Positions 48,197 through 56,480 of a stretch of DNA of 64,000 bases are shown here, in pieces. The stretch comes from an uncultured Collinsella sp. (GTDB lineage Bacteria; Actinomycetota; Coriobacteriia; Coriobacteriales; Coriobacteriaceae). A program made the translations under genes and the position numbers. Numbering within the stretch: the stretch's first letter is position 1; the number at the start of each line of letters is the position of its first letter. Below the pieces are notes generated by a model that was not told where the DNA came from, did no database searches, and saw nothing but the letters and a program-made list of their open reading frames with translations. The DNA lies in assembly GCA_900556875.1 (NCBI GenBank), contig USQQ01000006.1, forward strand, positions 42,070 to 106,069, written 5' to 3'.

Positions 48197-48973
48197 TTAC
48201 CAACCGGTATAGTAGTCGGTGGTTCCGGCAGCACAGCCGGAGTCATAGACCTTGCACTCGCCCTTGGAACCGGTAAACGTGGAGCCTTGGGCCTTATCGC
48301 CCGCGGCAACGACGTAGTAGCCATCGGAATCGCGCCAAAAGCCCTCGGAATCCTGCGTCCATTCGCCCGTGCGGTGGTGATACAACACGTTGCTGCTGTA
48401 ATAAGTCTCGCGGCGGCCGTTATAGTTATTGACGCCGCTCGAGCGCGTCAGACCCGAGCCGTTCGCGTAATACGCAGCAGACGTGTAAGACAAGCCGGAG
48501 CCGGCGTTGTAATACGAAGCCTGAACGGCCTCGGCGGCCTCGGCCTCGGCTGCGGCGGCCTCGAGCGCTTCGCGCTTGGCATTCTCAAGCGCAGTGCGCA
48601 GCTCATCGAGCTCGGTCGACTTCGTGTCGACCTCCCCCATCGTCAACAGACTACCCGCACCGTCGATACAACCCTGCAGCACAGCGCGCTCGTCATCGGT
48701 AGCATAGTCGCCATACATATTCATAATGATCTGAGCGCGCATCTCAAGGGAATCGCGCTTGGCCTCCATCGAGGCGTTCCACTCCTGCATGGAACCATAA
48801 CCATCGCCGCGATAATCAACGGGCTGTACCAGCGTCGCCTCGGACGGCGTAGATCCAACCGTATCGGACAGTGTTGCCGCGTGGGCATCAGTTGCGCCGG
48901 CGCCTGCCAAAAGTGCCACGGTCAGAGCGGCGGAAAGGGCAGCGGCTTTCGGTTTTCGTGAATCGATCCTCAT
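48197..48973 (-). CDS. Exported protein with C-terminal 3D/beta-barrel-like domain
   Basis: 258 residues. A signal peptide (about 1-33) ends ...TDAHA, followed by a helical, Glu/Ala-rich segment (LRTALENAKREALEAAAAEA) likely to coil, a Tyr/Ser/Gly-rich linker, and a C-terminal domain ending KVYDSGCAAGTTDYYTGW. That ending matches a domain found in secreted proteins of anaerobic Gram-positives, related to 3D/double-psi barrels of cell-wall enzymes. A role at the cell wall is inferred. GGAGG lies eleven bases before ATG 48973; the longer frame is rejected. Confidence 0.75.
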   Translation of the reverse strand: MRIDSRKPKAAALSAALTVALLAGAGATDAHAATLSDTVGSTPSEATLVQPVDYRGDGYGSMQEWNASMEAKRDSLEMRAQIIMNMYGDYATDDERAVLQGCIDGAGSLLTMGEVDTKSTELDELRTALENAKREALEAAAAEAEAAEAVQASYYNAGSGLSYTSAAYYANGSGLTRSSGVNNYNGRRETYYSSNVLYHHRTGEWTQDSEGFWRDSDGYYVVAAGDKAQGSTFTGSKGECKVYDSGCAAGTTDYYTGW

Positions 48974-49184
48974 GTAGCTGGAAACCTCCGTAGTGCGTTT
49001 TTGCTGCGTGTGAGCTGCGTGTGATTTAATCGCGCTGCATAGTACCCCGAGCAAATCGCGACCTGCGGTTTTACTCAAAAGGCGCACGTCAATTGCGTAA
49101 AACTCACATCCTCTCAACAGGAGTTTTCCACAACTCGAATGCATAAAGCATGCCAAAAACCCTGTAATAGCGCCCTTCCTATGC

Positions 49185-49222
49185 AAAAAAGACGCCTGCG
49201 CAACCATTGCTTGCGCAGGCGC
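49185..49222 (-). terminator. Intrinsic terminator of metY
   Basis: CGCCTGCGCAA (49193-49203) pairs perfectly with TTGCGCAGGCG (49211-49221) and TTTTTT follows on the minus strand. Confidence 0.85.
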
Positions 49223-49284
49223 CTTGAGCAGGCATTTATGCAGTTATACCTATCGAGTCGCAAGGGGTCCTTGCACAAGTCGCC

Positions 49285-50595
49285 TTACTCGTCCAGCGCG
49301 GCGAAGGCCTGCTTCAGATCCCAAATGATGTCCTCGGCGTTCTCGGTACCGATGGAAAGACGGATCGTGGAGGGCGTGATGTTCTGCTCGGCGAGCTCCT
49401 CGGCAGAGAGCTGGGAGTGCGTGGTGGTAGCCGGGTGCACGACGAGCGACTTGACGTCGGCCACGTTGGCGAGCAGCGAGAACACCTGCAGATGATCGAT
49501 GAACTTCCATGCAGCCTCCTGGCCACCCTTAATCTCAAAGGTAAAGATCGAAGCACCGCCACGGGGGAAGTACTTCTGATAGAGCTCGTGATCGGGGTGC
49601 TCAGGCAGGCTCGGGTGATTCACCTTGGCGACGTGGCTGTCGCCAGCCAGGAACTCAACGACCTTCTTGGTGTTCTCGACATGACGGTCGACGCGCAGCG
49701 ACAGAGTCTCGGTGCCCTGGAGCAGGACCCAGGCGTTGAACGGGCTGATGCAGGCGCCCTCGTCACGCAGCAGGATAGCGCGGACATAGGTTGCGAAGGC
49801 GGCGGGACCGGCAGCCTCGGCAAACGAAACACCATGGTAGGAGGGGCTGGGCTCAGCGATCTGGGCGTACTTGCCACTCGCCTTCCAATCGAAGTTACCG
49901 CCGTCGACGATCACACCGCCCAGCGAGGTACCGTGGCCTCCGATGAACTTGGTTGCGGAGTGGACGACGATGTTGGCGCCGTGCTCCAGCGGACGGAACA
50001 GATACGGGGTGCCGAAGGTGTTGTCGACGACAACCGGCAGACCGTGCTTCTTGGCAATCTCGGAGATGGCGTCGATGTTGGGGATGTCGGAGTTGGGGTT
50101 GCCGAGCGTCTCGAGATAGATGACCGTGGTGCTGTCCTTGATGGCACCCTCAACCTCTTCCAGGTTATGGGCATCGACAAACGTGGTCTCGACGCCAAAC
50201 TGGGAGAGCGTATGCTCCAGCAGGTTGTAGGAGCCACCGTAGATGGTCTTCTGAGCCACCACGTGGTCACCAGCCTGGGCAAGAGCCTGCAGGGTATAGG
50301 TGATGGCAGCAGCGCCGGAGGCGACGGCAAGACCTGCCACGCCGCCCTCGAGCGCGGCGATACGGTCCTCGAAGACGCCCTGGGTGGAGTTGGTCAGACG
50401 GCCGTAGATGTTACCGGCGTCGGCAAGACCAAAGCGGTCGGCGGCGTGCTGGGAGTTGCGGAACACATAGCTCGTGGTCTGGTAGATAGGCACGGCACGG
50501 GAGTCGGATGCGGGATCGGCACTCTCCTGGCCAACGTGCAGCTGCAGGGTATCGAAACCAAAGGTGTGCTCGGGGTTGTTGATGAACTGGCTCAT
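49285..50595 (-). CDS. metY: O-acetylhomoserine sulfhydrylase (MetY)
   Basis: 436 residues of the Cys/Met-metabolism PLP family. It joins O-acetylhomoserine and sulfide to homocysteine, and some members also make cysteine. PLP motif HSATKFIGGHGTSLGG (Lys about 209), VVVDNTFGTPYL, TIYGGSYNLLEHTL and RLSIGTENAEDI are present; length fits MetY (about 430) rather than cystathionine enzymes (about 385). AAGGAG lies six bases before the ATG. The mRNA leader is about 180 bases long and encodes a short Cys-containing peptide. Confidence 0.93.
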   Translation of the reverse strand: MSQFINNPEHTFGFDTLQLHVGQESADPASDSRAVPIYQTTSYVFRNSQHAADRFGLADAGNIYGRLTNSTQGVFEDRIAALEGGVAGLAVASGAAAITYTLQALAQAGDHVVAQKTIYGGSYNLLEHTLSQFGVETTFVDAHNLEEVEGAIKDSTTVIYLETLGNPNSDIPNIDAISEIAKKHGLPVVVDNTFGTPYLFRPLEHGANIVVHSATKFIGGHGTSLGGVIVDGGNFDWKASGKYAQIAEPSPSYHGVSFAEAAGPAAFATYVRAILLRDEGACISPFNAWVLLQGTETLSLRVDRHVENTKKVVEFLAGDSHVAKVNHPSLPEHPDHELYQKYFPRGGASIFTFEIKGGQEAAWKFIDHLQVFSLLANVADVKSLVVHPATTTHSQLSAEELAEQNITPSTIRLSIGTENAEDIIWDLKQAFAALDE

Positions 50596-50656
50596 GATGA
50601 TCTCCTTGATCGAACGAAAGTAAGTAAAAAGAGAGAAGTAAGTCGCTGTCTCCTGA

Positions 50657-50710
50657 TCACGCCGACGGGCGCAAACAGGAGCCCGGCATTCGTCTTGGTA
50701 AGCAATTCAT
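50657..50710 (-). CDS. Putative 17-residue leader peptide (uORF) of metY
   Basis: Read leftward, AAAGGAGG lies seven bases before an ATG that opens the peptide MNCLPRRMPGSCLRPSA and stops at TGA. It lies wholly in the metY leader, about 62 bases before metY. Two of 17 residues are Cys. Its 3' half overlaps an inverted repeat (CTCCTG/CAGGAG with nested GCGCC/GGCGT) so ribosome position could alter RNA folding. Leader peptides with Cys codons control sulfur genes in actinobacteria; that this one does is inference. Confidence 0.55.
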   Translation of the reverse strand: MNCLPRRMPGSCLRPSA

Positions 50711-50778
50711 ATGCGGGCCTCCTTTCGCGTCCCGATTCCGTAGTCGGCTTAATAACCTACCGCCTTTGTGTGTTTTGA

Positions 50779-50807
50779 ATAGTACGGGCATTGTCTTCCT
50801 CGGTCAA
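50779..50807 (-). promoter_or_regulatory. Promoter of metY
   Basis: On the minus strand TTGACC (50807-50802), 17 bases, TACTAT (50784-50779). Transcription would start near 50772, giving a leader of about 177 bases. Confidence 0.75.
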
Positions 50808-50827
50808 TCACTAAAAAGCGCTAACTT

Positions 50828-50848
50828 GTTATCTGTTTTATAGATAAC
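50828..50848. promoter_or_regulatory. LysR-type operator between metY and the LysR gene
   Basis: GTTATCT and AGATAAC are perfect seven-base arms, containing a T-N11-A core. The centre (50838) is about 66 bases upstream of the metY start site, the classic activation position, and 20 bases before the LysR start, suitable for autorepression. Confidence 0.65.
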
Positions 50849-50867
50849 TATCGAAAGGATGGCGTCG

Positions 50868-51770
50868 ATGACCCTTCAGCAGCTTCGTTTTCTGATCGCC
50901 GTGGCAGAGTCCGGCTCAATCAACGCCGCAGCTCAGCGCCTCTATACCGCTCAGTCCAACATCTCAAACGCCGTCAAAAGCCTGGAACAGGAACTCCATC
51001 TGGAGATCTTTACGCGCTCCAGCCGCGGCGTCACGCTCACCAACGACGGCACCGAGCTTTTGGGCTATGCGCGCCAGGTCGTAGAGCAGGCCGACATGCT
51101 CGAGGCACGCTACGAGGACGGCGGCACCCCGCAAGCCCGCCTCGCCATTTCCGCCCAGCACTACGCCTTTTCGGTCGAGGCCTTTGTCAACGTGGTCGAG
51201 CGCTGCCGCGACAGCAAGTTCGAGTTCATCATGCGCGAGACCACCACATCGCAGATCATCGATGACGTCCGTGCGTTTCGCAGCGATATCGGCATTCTGT
51301 ATCTGGATGACTTTAACGCCCGCGTTCTGCAGAAGGCCTTCGCCGATGCCCGCGCAAGCTTCCATCCCCTCTTCGACGCGACGGTCCACGTATTCGTCAG
51401 CGAACGCCACCCGCTCGCACGCCGCCCTCAGCTGTCCCTTGCCGACCTCGCGCCCTATACGCGCTACAGCTTTGAGCAGGGAACCTCAAACTCCTTCTAT
51501 TACGCCGAGGAACCTTTTAGCTATATCCCTTGCGACCGCAACATACGAATCTCGGACCGCGGAACACTTACCAACTTACTTATCACGTCGAACGGTTACA
51601 CCCTGTCGACCGGAGTCCTCTCCAATGAAATGCAATGGGGTATGGCAGCGATCCCGTTAGCAGACGCCCCAACGATGCACGTTGGCTACATCATGCACGA
51701 CGAGCGCAAGCCCTCTCTCCTCTTGCAGCAATACCTCGACGAGCTCAACCGCATCATCCATGCCAGCTAA
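50868..51770 (+). CDS. LysR-family regulator, probable activator of metY
   Basis: 300 residues: N-terminal helix-turn-helix (LRFLIAVAESGSINAAAQRL, SNISNAVKSLEQEL) and a substrate-binding-fold effector domain. It is divergent from metY, the arrangement usual for a LysR gene and its target; sulfur metabolites such as O-acetylserine or O-acetylhomoserine are plausible effectors. ATG 50868 has AAAGGA eight bases upstream; ATG 50859 touches that site. No paired Cys redox motif is apparent. Confidence 0.88.
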   Translation: MTLQQLRFLIAVAESGSINAAAQRLYTAQSNISNAVKSLEQELHLEIFTRSSRGVTLTNDGTELLGYARQVVEQADMLEARYEDGGTPQARLAISAQHYAFSVEAFVNVVERCRDSKFEFIMRETTTSQIIDDVRAFRSDIGILYLDDFNARVLQKAFADARASFHPLFDATVHVFVSERHPLARRPQLSLADLAPYTRYSFEQGTSNSFYYAEEPFSYIPCDRNIRISDRGTLTNLLITSNGYTLSTGVLSNEMQWGMAAIPLADAPTMHVGYIMHDERKPSLLLQQYLDELNRIIHAS

Positions 51771-51869
51771 CAGTCGGAAGACGGGGTAGAAATCGTAGAT
51801 TGCTGGCCCCCGGCGGGCATGGCGCTACAATGGTCACTCACATGAAATGCACTCAAAGAAAGGAAGCCC

Positions 51870-52355
51870 GTGAAGGTCATCATCTATACCGACGGCTCGG
51901 CCCGATCAAATCCGGGACGCGGCGGCTACGGCGCCGTGCTCAAATACACCAACCCCGCCGGCAAGACCTTTACCTCCGAGCTTTCGCGCGGCTACGCCAA
52001 GACCACCAACAACCGCATGGAGCTCATGGCCGTTATCGTGGCGCTCGAGGCACTCAACCGCCCCTGCGAGGTCGAAGTCCATTCCGATTCGCAGTACGTC
52101 GTCAACGCCTTTAACAAGCACTGGATCGACGGCTGGAAAAAGCGCGGGTGGAAAACCGCCAACAAGCAGCCCGTCAAGAACCGCGACCTGTGGGAGCGCC
52201 TACTCACCGCCAAAAGCAAGCATAAGGTTGAGTTCATCTGGGTTAAGGGTCACGCCGGCCACGAGCTCAATGAGCGCTGCGATGAGCTCGCCACCACGGC
52301 GGCCGACGGCAGCAACCTCGATATCGACACCGGCTTTAACGAGAGCGACCTGTAA
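51870..52355 (+). CDS. rnhA: Ribonuclease HI
   Basis: 161 residues; cleaves RNA in RNA-DNA hybrids. The DEDD active site is visible: YTDGSARSNPG (Asp 7), NNRMELMAV (Glu), HSDSQYV (Asp) and ERCDELA (Asp near 139). The basic handle WKKRGWKTANKQPVKN is present, as in the E. coli type. GTG 51870 has AAAGGA five bases upstream. A TACAAT -10 box lies about 40 bases before it. Confidence 0.94.
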   Translation: MKVIIYTDGSARSNPGRGGYGAVLKYTNPAGKTFTSELSRGYAKTTNNRMELMAVIVALEALNRPCEVEVHSDSQYVVNAFNKHWIDGWKKRGWKTANKQPVKNRDLWERLLTAKSKHKVEFIWVKGHAGHELNERCDELATTAADGSNLDIDTGFNESDL

Positions 52356-52429
52356 TAGCGTTTTCGCACAGCTTTATATCCCCACGCGCTACACTCATCC
52401 TGTAGACCAAACAACGCAAGGGGGGACGT

Positions 52430-53536
52430 ATGCTGCGCATCGCGACCATCGGCACATCCATGATCACCGACGACTTTATCCAAGTCGTCAACGCCAACGA
52501 CCAAGCAGCGTTTGTGGGCACGCTTTCACGCGATGCCAATCGCGGTGCTGCCTTTACCGCCGAGCGCGGTGGCGAGCGAAACTTTACCTCACTCGATGAG
52601 CTTGCGGCAGCCGCCGACGTCGACGCCGTCTATATCGGCAGCCCCAACGCACTTCACTACGAGCAGGCCCTTGCCTGCATCGCCGGTGGCAAGCACGTCA
52701 TCGTCGAGAAGCCCTTCTGCGCCACCGAAGCACAGGCGCTGGAAGTCTTCCGCGCTGCCGAGGCAGCAGGTGTCGTGGCCCTCGAGGCCATGCGTCCCCT
52801 CCACGATCCCGCCTTCCACGCCATCGAGGACGCCCTGGGCGAGATCGCCCCCATCCGCCGCGCCTCATTGCGCTTTGGCAAATATTCCTCGCGCTACAAC
52901 GAGATTCTCGCGGGACGCGCCACCAATATCTTCGACTGCAATATGGCATCGGGTTCCCTCATGGACATTGGCGTCTACACCGTCGAGCCCATGGTCGAGA
53001 TTTTCGGCATGCCCTCCGGCCTTACGAGCATGACTACTCTGCTCGACCCCACCACGCGACAGCTCACGCACGGCCCCATCGATGGCTGCGGTTCCATCCT
53101 CGCCAGCTACGGCGGTGGTCGTATCTCCGTCGAGCTCGCACACTCCAAAATTACGAATGACCTGCTGCCCTCGCAGATTGAAGGCGAGCGTGGCACTATC
53201 CAGATCGATCATCTGTCCACGCCCCGCAACGTCCGCATCGACTACCGCGGCGACGTCGTACGTGGCTCGGCGACCGAGGCACCGCGCGAACAGGGCGACA
53301 ACGGCCGCGTGCTCGACCTGCCCGAATCGAGTAACACTATGGAATACGAACTCACAGACTTTATCACCGCCATCGGCGGCATCGATAACGTTAAGGAAGA
53401 GATTTGGGAGACCCCGGCGGGACGCCACGAGCTTGGCCACTACCGCGATGTCACGCTCGTCTCACTGCGCATCATGGATGCCGTACGCCAGCAGGCCGGC
53501 ATAACCTTCCCGGCCGACGCAGGCAAGCAGGCATAG
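52430..53536 (+). CDS. Gfo/Idh/MocA-family oxidoreductase
   Basis: 368 residues: Rossmann motif ATIGTSMITDDFI, ACIAGGKHVIVEKPF (catalytic Lys in EKP), ASGSLMDIGVYTVEPM in the C domain. This is the second family member in the window and only distantly like the first. The substrate is unknown. GGGGGG lies four to six bases before ATG 52430. Two bases separate it from the acylphosphatase gene, so the two are likely coupled. Confidence 0.85.
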   Translation: MLRIATIGTSMITDDFIQVVNANDQAAFVGTLSRDANRGAAFTAERGGERNFTSLDELAAAADVDAVYIGSPNALHYEQALACIAGGKHVIVEKPFCATEAQALEVFRAAEAAGVVALEAMRPLHDPAFHAIEDALGEIAPIRRASLRFGKYSSRYNEILAGRATNIFDCNMASGSLMDIGVYTVEPMVEIFGMPSGLTSMTTLLDPTTRQLTHGPIDGCGSILASYGGGRISVELAHSKITNDLLPSQIEGERGTIQIDHLSTPRNVRIDYRGDVVRGSATEAPREQGDNGRVLDLPESSNTMEYELTDFITAIGGIDNVKEEIWETPAGRHELGHYRDVTLVSLRIMDAVRQQAGITFPADAGKQA

Positions 53537-53538
53537 CG

Positions 53539-53949
53539 ATGGGCTTCTTCGATGCGTTCTTCTCCAGCGTCACCGGCGGCAGTCGAGAGCCTCAAAAACC
53601 ATCAAACATCGAGCTCGAGTTGCGCCGCAGGCTTACTGTGCTCGCAAGCGACGAGGCCACTCAAGACACTCCCCTGCGCTATTTCCTGCGCTGGGCGGGG
53701 CAAGTCCAGGGCGTTGGTTTTCGCTTTACCAACACCAACCTCGCGCAGGCACGCGCACTCACCGGCTGGGTGCGCAACATGGAAGACGGCTCGGTCGAGA
53801 TGGAGATACAGGGAGCACCGGCAAACATCCTATCTCATCTCGAGGCGCTTCATGCCTCCTACGAGCGCATGGGAACGCGTTTTCGCCTCGTAGAAGCCCA
53901 GGCCCAAGCCCCACTTGCCAATGAAGACAGTTTCATTCCTCGTTATTAG
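53539..53949 (+). CDS. acyP: Acylphosphatase
   Basis: 136 residues. The core (about 50-136) is an acylphosphatase fold: GQVQGVGFRFTNTNLA with the catalytic Arg, GWVRNMEDGSVEMEIQG with the catalytic Asn. It hydrolyses acyl phosphates such as acetyl phosphate. The first 45 residues, longer than in the 90-residue family norm, are basic and polar and may be a separate regulatory tail; a later start would remove them but none has a good ribosome binding site. The gene begins two bases after the upstream stop. Confidence 0.85.
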   Translation: MGFFDAFFSSVTGGSREPQKPSNIELELRRRLTVLASDEATQDTPLRYFLRWAGQVQGVGFRFTNTNLAQARALTGWVRNMEDGSVEMEIQGAPANILSHLEALHASYERMGTRFRLVEAQAQAPLANEDSFIPRY

Positions 53950-54010
53950 TATTGTGTGCTAAATACGGTATCATTTACCTACGACCGTTGATAGAAAAGA
54001 GGCGAGGCGC

Positions 54011-54391
54011 ATGGCGGTGCAAAGAAGGAATACCAGGCAGCGAAAGCTGGTTCTTGACGCCGTGCGCCAAAGTTATAACCATCCCACCGCCGACGAAATC
54101 TACAACGTCGTGCGCGCGCAGGATGACAAAATCAGCCGCGGTACGGTCTACCGCAATCTCAATCTCTTAGCCGACGCAGGGGAGATTCTCTCTATTAAGA
54201 CGCCGGGCGGCAGCCGCTTCGATCGCACCATCGAGCCGCACGCACATATCATCTGCACCTCGTGCAGCCGCGTCATCGACGTGCCACTCCCCTTCGACGC
54301 CCAGCTCGACGCCAGGGCATCCGAACAAATCGGATGGAGCGTCAGCTCGCACTACACCATCTTTGAGGGACTCTGCCCCGACTGCCAGTAG
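54011..54391 (+). CDS. Fur-family metal-dependent repressor (PerR/Zur/Fur)
   Basis: 126 residues: winged helix (RKLVLDAVRQSYNHPTADEIY, SRGTVYRNLNLLADAG), regulatory His/Asp residues (RFDRTIEPHAHIIC) and zinc-holding CTSC and CPDC pairs. It is short and lacks long C-terminal His stretches. The peroxide sensor PerR has an Asp at about position 104, but the subtype cannot be assigned by eye. GAGGCGAGG precedes the ATG closely. Confidence 0.88.
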   Translation: MAVQRRNTRQRKLVLDAVRQSYNHPTADEIYNVVRAQDDKISRGTVYRNLNLLADAGEILSIKTPGGSRFDRTIEPHAHIICTSCSRVIDVPLPFDAQLDARASEQIGWSVSSHYTIFEGLCPDCQ

Positions 54392-54393
54392 CC

Positions 54394-54464
54394 TTTGGGA
54401 CATGCCTGCAAATCTACTTGCCCATCCGCTACAGCAAACAGTACATTTCTAGGCATGTCCCAAA
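54394..54464. repeat. Long hairpin element C
   Basis: Perfect 14-base arms TTTGGGACATGCCT (54394-54407) and its complement (54451-54464). The interior contains GCAAACAG, also found in elements A and B, and further weak pairing (AAAT/ATTT). The outer arms differ from those of A and B. Confidence 0.55.
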
Positions 54465-54467
54465 TAT

Positions 54468-55265
54468 CTACTCGGCGAGCAGGCGACGCAGCTCCTCTTC
54501 GACCGTGCGTACGTAACGGACGCGGTCGTTGATGCCACGCATAGAGGGATTGCAGCTCTCCATTAGATAGGGATGGCCCACTACGTTGAGCATGTCGCGG
54601 TCGTTTTCGTTATCGCCAAACGCCATCATCTCATCGGGCGAAATTCCCAGGGCACGACCGTAATCGGCAAGCGCGGAACCCTTACCCGAATCAAAGCCGA
54701 TAAAGTCCGTCCACTCGGTTCCCGACGTCATCACGTCGACACAGTCGCTAAAGTGGCGCTCGAAATACTCCAGCGCCGCCGGCTGCTCTGCCTCGGGCGT
54801 CTGGAAGGCAATCTTAATGACGTCCTCGTCGATGTCCTCGGGACGGTCGACCACCGCCACATCGCAGTGGACCTCATAACGCAGGTGTTCAACAAACGCG
54901 TCGTTGCCGCTCATGGTGTAGAGGCGCCCCTCACACGAAAGGGTCACGTCGGCATGGGGATACGCAACCACGGCATTCGCGATATCCATAGCAAGGCAAC
55001 GCTCCATGGAACGCTTGACAACGGCACGCCCCTCGCTCATCACCAGGGCTCCGTTTTCGCATACGTAGGCGAGCTCATCGGCCACCGGGGCAAACAGGTA
55101 GCGCAAGCTCGCATATTGACGGCCGCTCGCCGGCATAAACACGATACCGCGACGATGCAGCTCATCAATGAGCTCAAAGGCCTCGGAACGCGGCTCGCGC
55201 TCCCCCGGATGCAGCAACGTGCCGTCCAAATCGCATGCAATCAGCTTGATTCCCTCAAGACCCAT
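54468..55265 (-). CDS. Cof-type HAD-IIB phosphatase
   Basis: 265 residues: LIACDLDGTLLHPG (motif I), MPASGRQYASL (motif II), KGSALADYGRALGI with the motif III Lys, and MMAFGDNENDRDMLNVVG (motif IV), with a C2B cap between. Members hydrolyse sugar phosphates, flavin or PLP phosphates. ATG 55265 is used with GGGGGAAAG three bases upstream. A 16-base hairpin (55295-55310 with 55322-55337) lies just before that site, separating it from the UreE-like gene. Confidence 0.85.
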   Translation of the reverse strand: MGLEGIKLIACDLDGTLLHPGEREPRSEAFELIDELHRRGIVFMPASGRQYASLRYLFAPVADELAYVCENGALVMSEGRAVVKRSMERCLAMDIANAVVAYPHADVTLSCEGRLYTMSGNDAFVEHLRYEVHCDVAVVDRPEDIDEDVIKIAFQTPEAEQPAALEYFERHFSDCVDVMTSGTEWTDFIGFDSGKGSALADYGRALGISPDEMMAFGDNENDRDMLNVVGHPYLMESCNPSMRGINDRVRYVRTVEEELRRLLAE

Positions 55266-55294
55266 ATGCTTTCCCCCAAAGCCTCTTATCAACA

Positions 55295-55337
55295 GCAAGA
55301 CGGACTTTGATTGGTCGCCCCTCAAAGCCCGTCTTGC
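55295..55337 (-). terminator. Hairpin between the UreE-like and HAD genes
   Basis: GCAAGACGGACTTTGA pairs with TCAAAGCCCGTCTTGC with one mismatch. There is no T-run, so it is either a weak terminator or a leader hairpin of the HAD gene. Confidence 0.45.
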
Positions 55338-55349
55338 GCATACGCGCAC

Positions 55350-55928
55350 TTAGCCGCGCGTCTTTTTTACGATGGCAAAGTCGGGAGCTATGCTCACGAC
55401 GACCTCCGCCGCACTCGACGCAAAGCGCCGGTCCGCATCGAGTTCACGGGTAACCACCGAGAGCCGAACACCCTCGACACCCCGAAGCATGCGGCCCAAA
55501 ACAGGCTGCACCGGCGTATACATGCGCACGGTATGCTCGTCCGAGTCGCCCCGGAAGAGCGGCGCATGCATGTTGCCGATCTCCCAGCACGCATGCGCGA
55601 GTGCAATCGGATCCATGCGGTCGACTTCGACCAAATAGACCTCGGCGCTGCGCAGGCGCACGACAACCGCCACGGGCACCATGCCCGAACGGTCAATGGC
55701 GAGCACGTCGCCATCGGCAAGACGACCGCCGTCGGCAGTATCCAGCCGAACATCGATCGTGCGCCCCAGCTCCGTCACGCCCGCAAACGCGCATACATCA
55801 GCCCGGTCCCAATCGAACAGTAGCTCGTCAACTTCAAAGACGCCGCCCAACTTCCGGCGAAGCAGGAGTTCATAGGACGGATCGTTGAGATTTCCCAAGC
55901 ATGTCGTCGAAACCAAGCGTTCAGGCAT
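55350..55928 (-). CDS. UreE-like nickel-chaperone-type protein
   Basis: 192 residues whose order matches UreE: an N-terminal beta domain (ELGRTIDVRLDTADGGRL, DGDVLAIDRSG) and a C-terminal ferredoxin-like domain (ALAHACWEIGNMHAPLF; HLGNRH-x-P is the usual form). UreE delivers nickel to urease. No urease or other Ure gene is in the window. It starts three bases after the SlyD-like gene; SlyD is itself a nickel-binding chaperone, so the pair may serve another nickel enzyme. No His-rich tail is visible. Identification is from motif order and is moderate. Confidence 0.6.
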   Translation of the reverse strand: MPERLVSTTCLGNLNDPSYELLLRRKLGGVFEVDELLFDWDRADVCAFAGVTELGRTIDVRLDTADGGRLADGDVLAIDRSGMVPVAVVVRLRSAEVYLVEVDRMDPIALAHACWEIGNMHAPLFRGDSDEHTVRMYTPVQPVLGRMLRGVEGVRLSVVTRELDADRRFASSAAEVVVSIAPDFAIVKKTRG

Positions 55929-55931
55929 ACT

Positions 55932-56360
55932 CTAACCCTCGACCTCAAGGAGCTCGATATCAAAGTTGAGGTCCTTGCCGGCCAGCTCGTGGTTGGCGTC
56001 GAGCGTCACGGCCTCGGGCGTCACGTCGATGACCACGGCGGGGACGGGCATACCGCTCGGCGTGGACAGGAAGAGCTTCATGCCCTTCTCGATCTGCTCG
56101 ATATTGGGAACCTGCTCGGCCGGGAAGGTCAGGACCATCTCGGGGTTGTGCTCGCCGTAGGCATCGGCAGCCGGAATGTGCACGGTCTTCTTCTCGCCCA
56201 CCTGCATGTCGACAACAGCGGCGTCGAAGCCCTTGATCATCTGACCGGCGCCACAGGTGAACTCCAGCGGCTCGCCGCGATCGTAGGAGCTATCGAACTG
56301 CGTGCCGTCATCGAGCGTGCCGCGATAATGAGTCTTGACCTTCTTGCCCTGGTTGGACAT
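55932..56360 (-). CDS. FKBP-type peptidyl-prolyl isomerase, SlyD-like
   Basis: 142 residues: FKBP core (HYRGTLDDGTQFDSSYDRGEPLEFTCGAGQMIKGFDAAV), the insert-in-flap chaperone domain (about 70-125), and the SlyD-type ending NHELAGKDLNFDIELLEVEG. It helps proline-limited folding. SlyD of E. coli has a C-terminal His/Cys-rich metal tail; this protein lacks it, so nickel storage is unlikely while the isomerase remains. GGAGG lies five bases before ATG 56360. Confidence 0.9.
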   Translation of the reverse strand: MSNQGKKVKTHYRGTLDDGTQFDSSYDRGEPLEFTCGAGQMIKGFDAAVVDMQVGEKKTVHIPAADAYGEHNPEMVLTFPAEQVPNIEQIEKGMKLFLSTPSGMPVPAVVIDVTPEAVTLDANHELAGKDLNFDIELLEVEG

Positions 56361-56480
56361 GGTAACCTCCGTGATAAGGGCGGCGCACAACGCGGGCCGC
56401 CGTGAACATATGGCGCTAACTATACCCTAGTCATACAATTCAAAGACAGTTTGCAAAGAAACGCTGCAACCGGAGGAACC

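Noticed and set aside
50596..50772. SAM riboswitch in the metY leader
   Set aside because: Conserved SAM-I core motifs are absent; a leader peptide explains the region better.
49417..50778. Long plus-strand frame across metY and its leader
   Set aside because: Antisense to metY and crosses the metY terminator side and promoter; no ribosome binding site.
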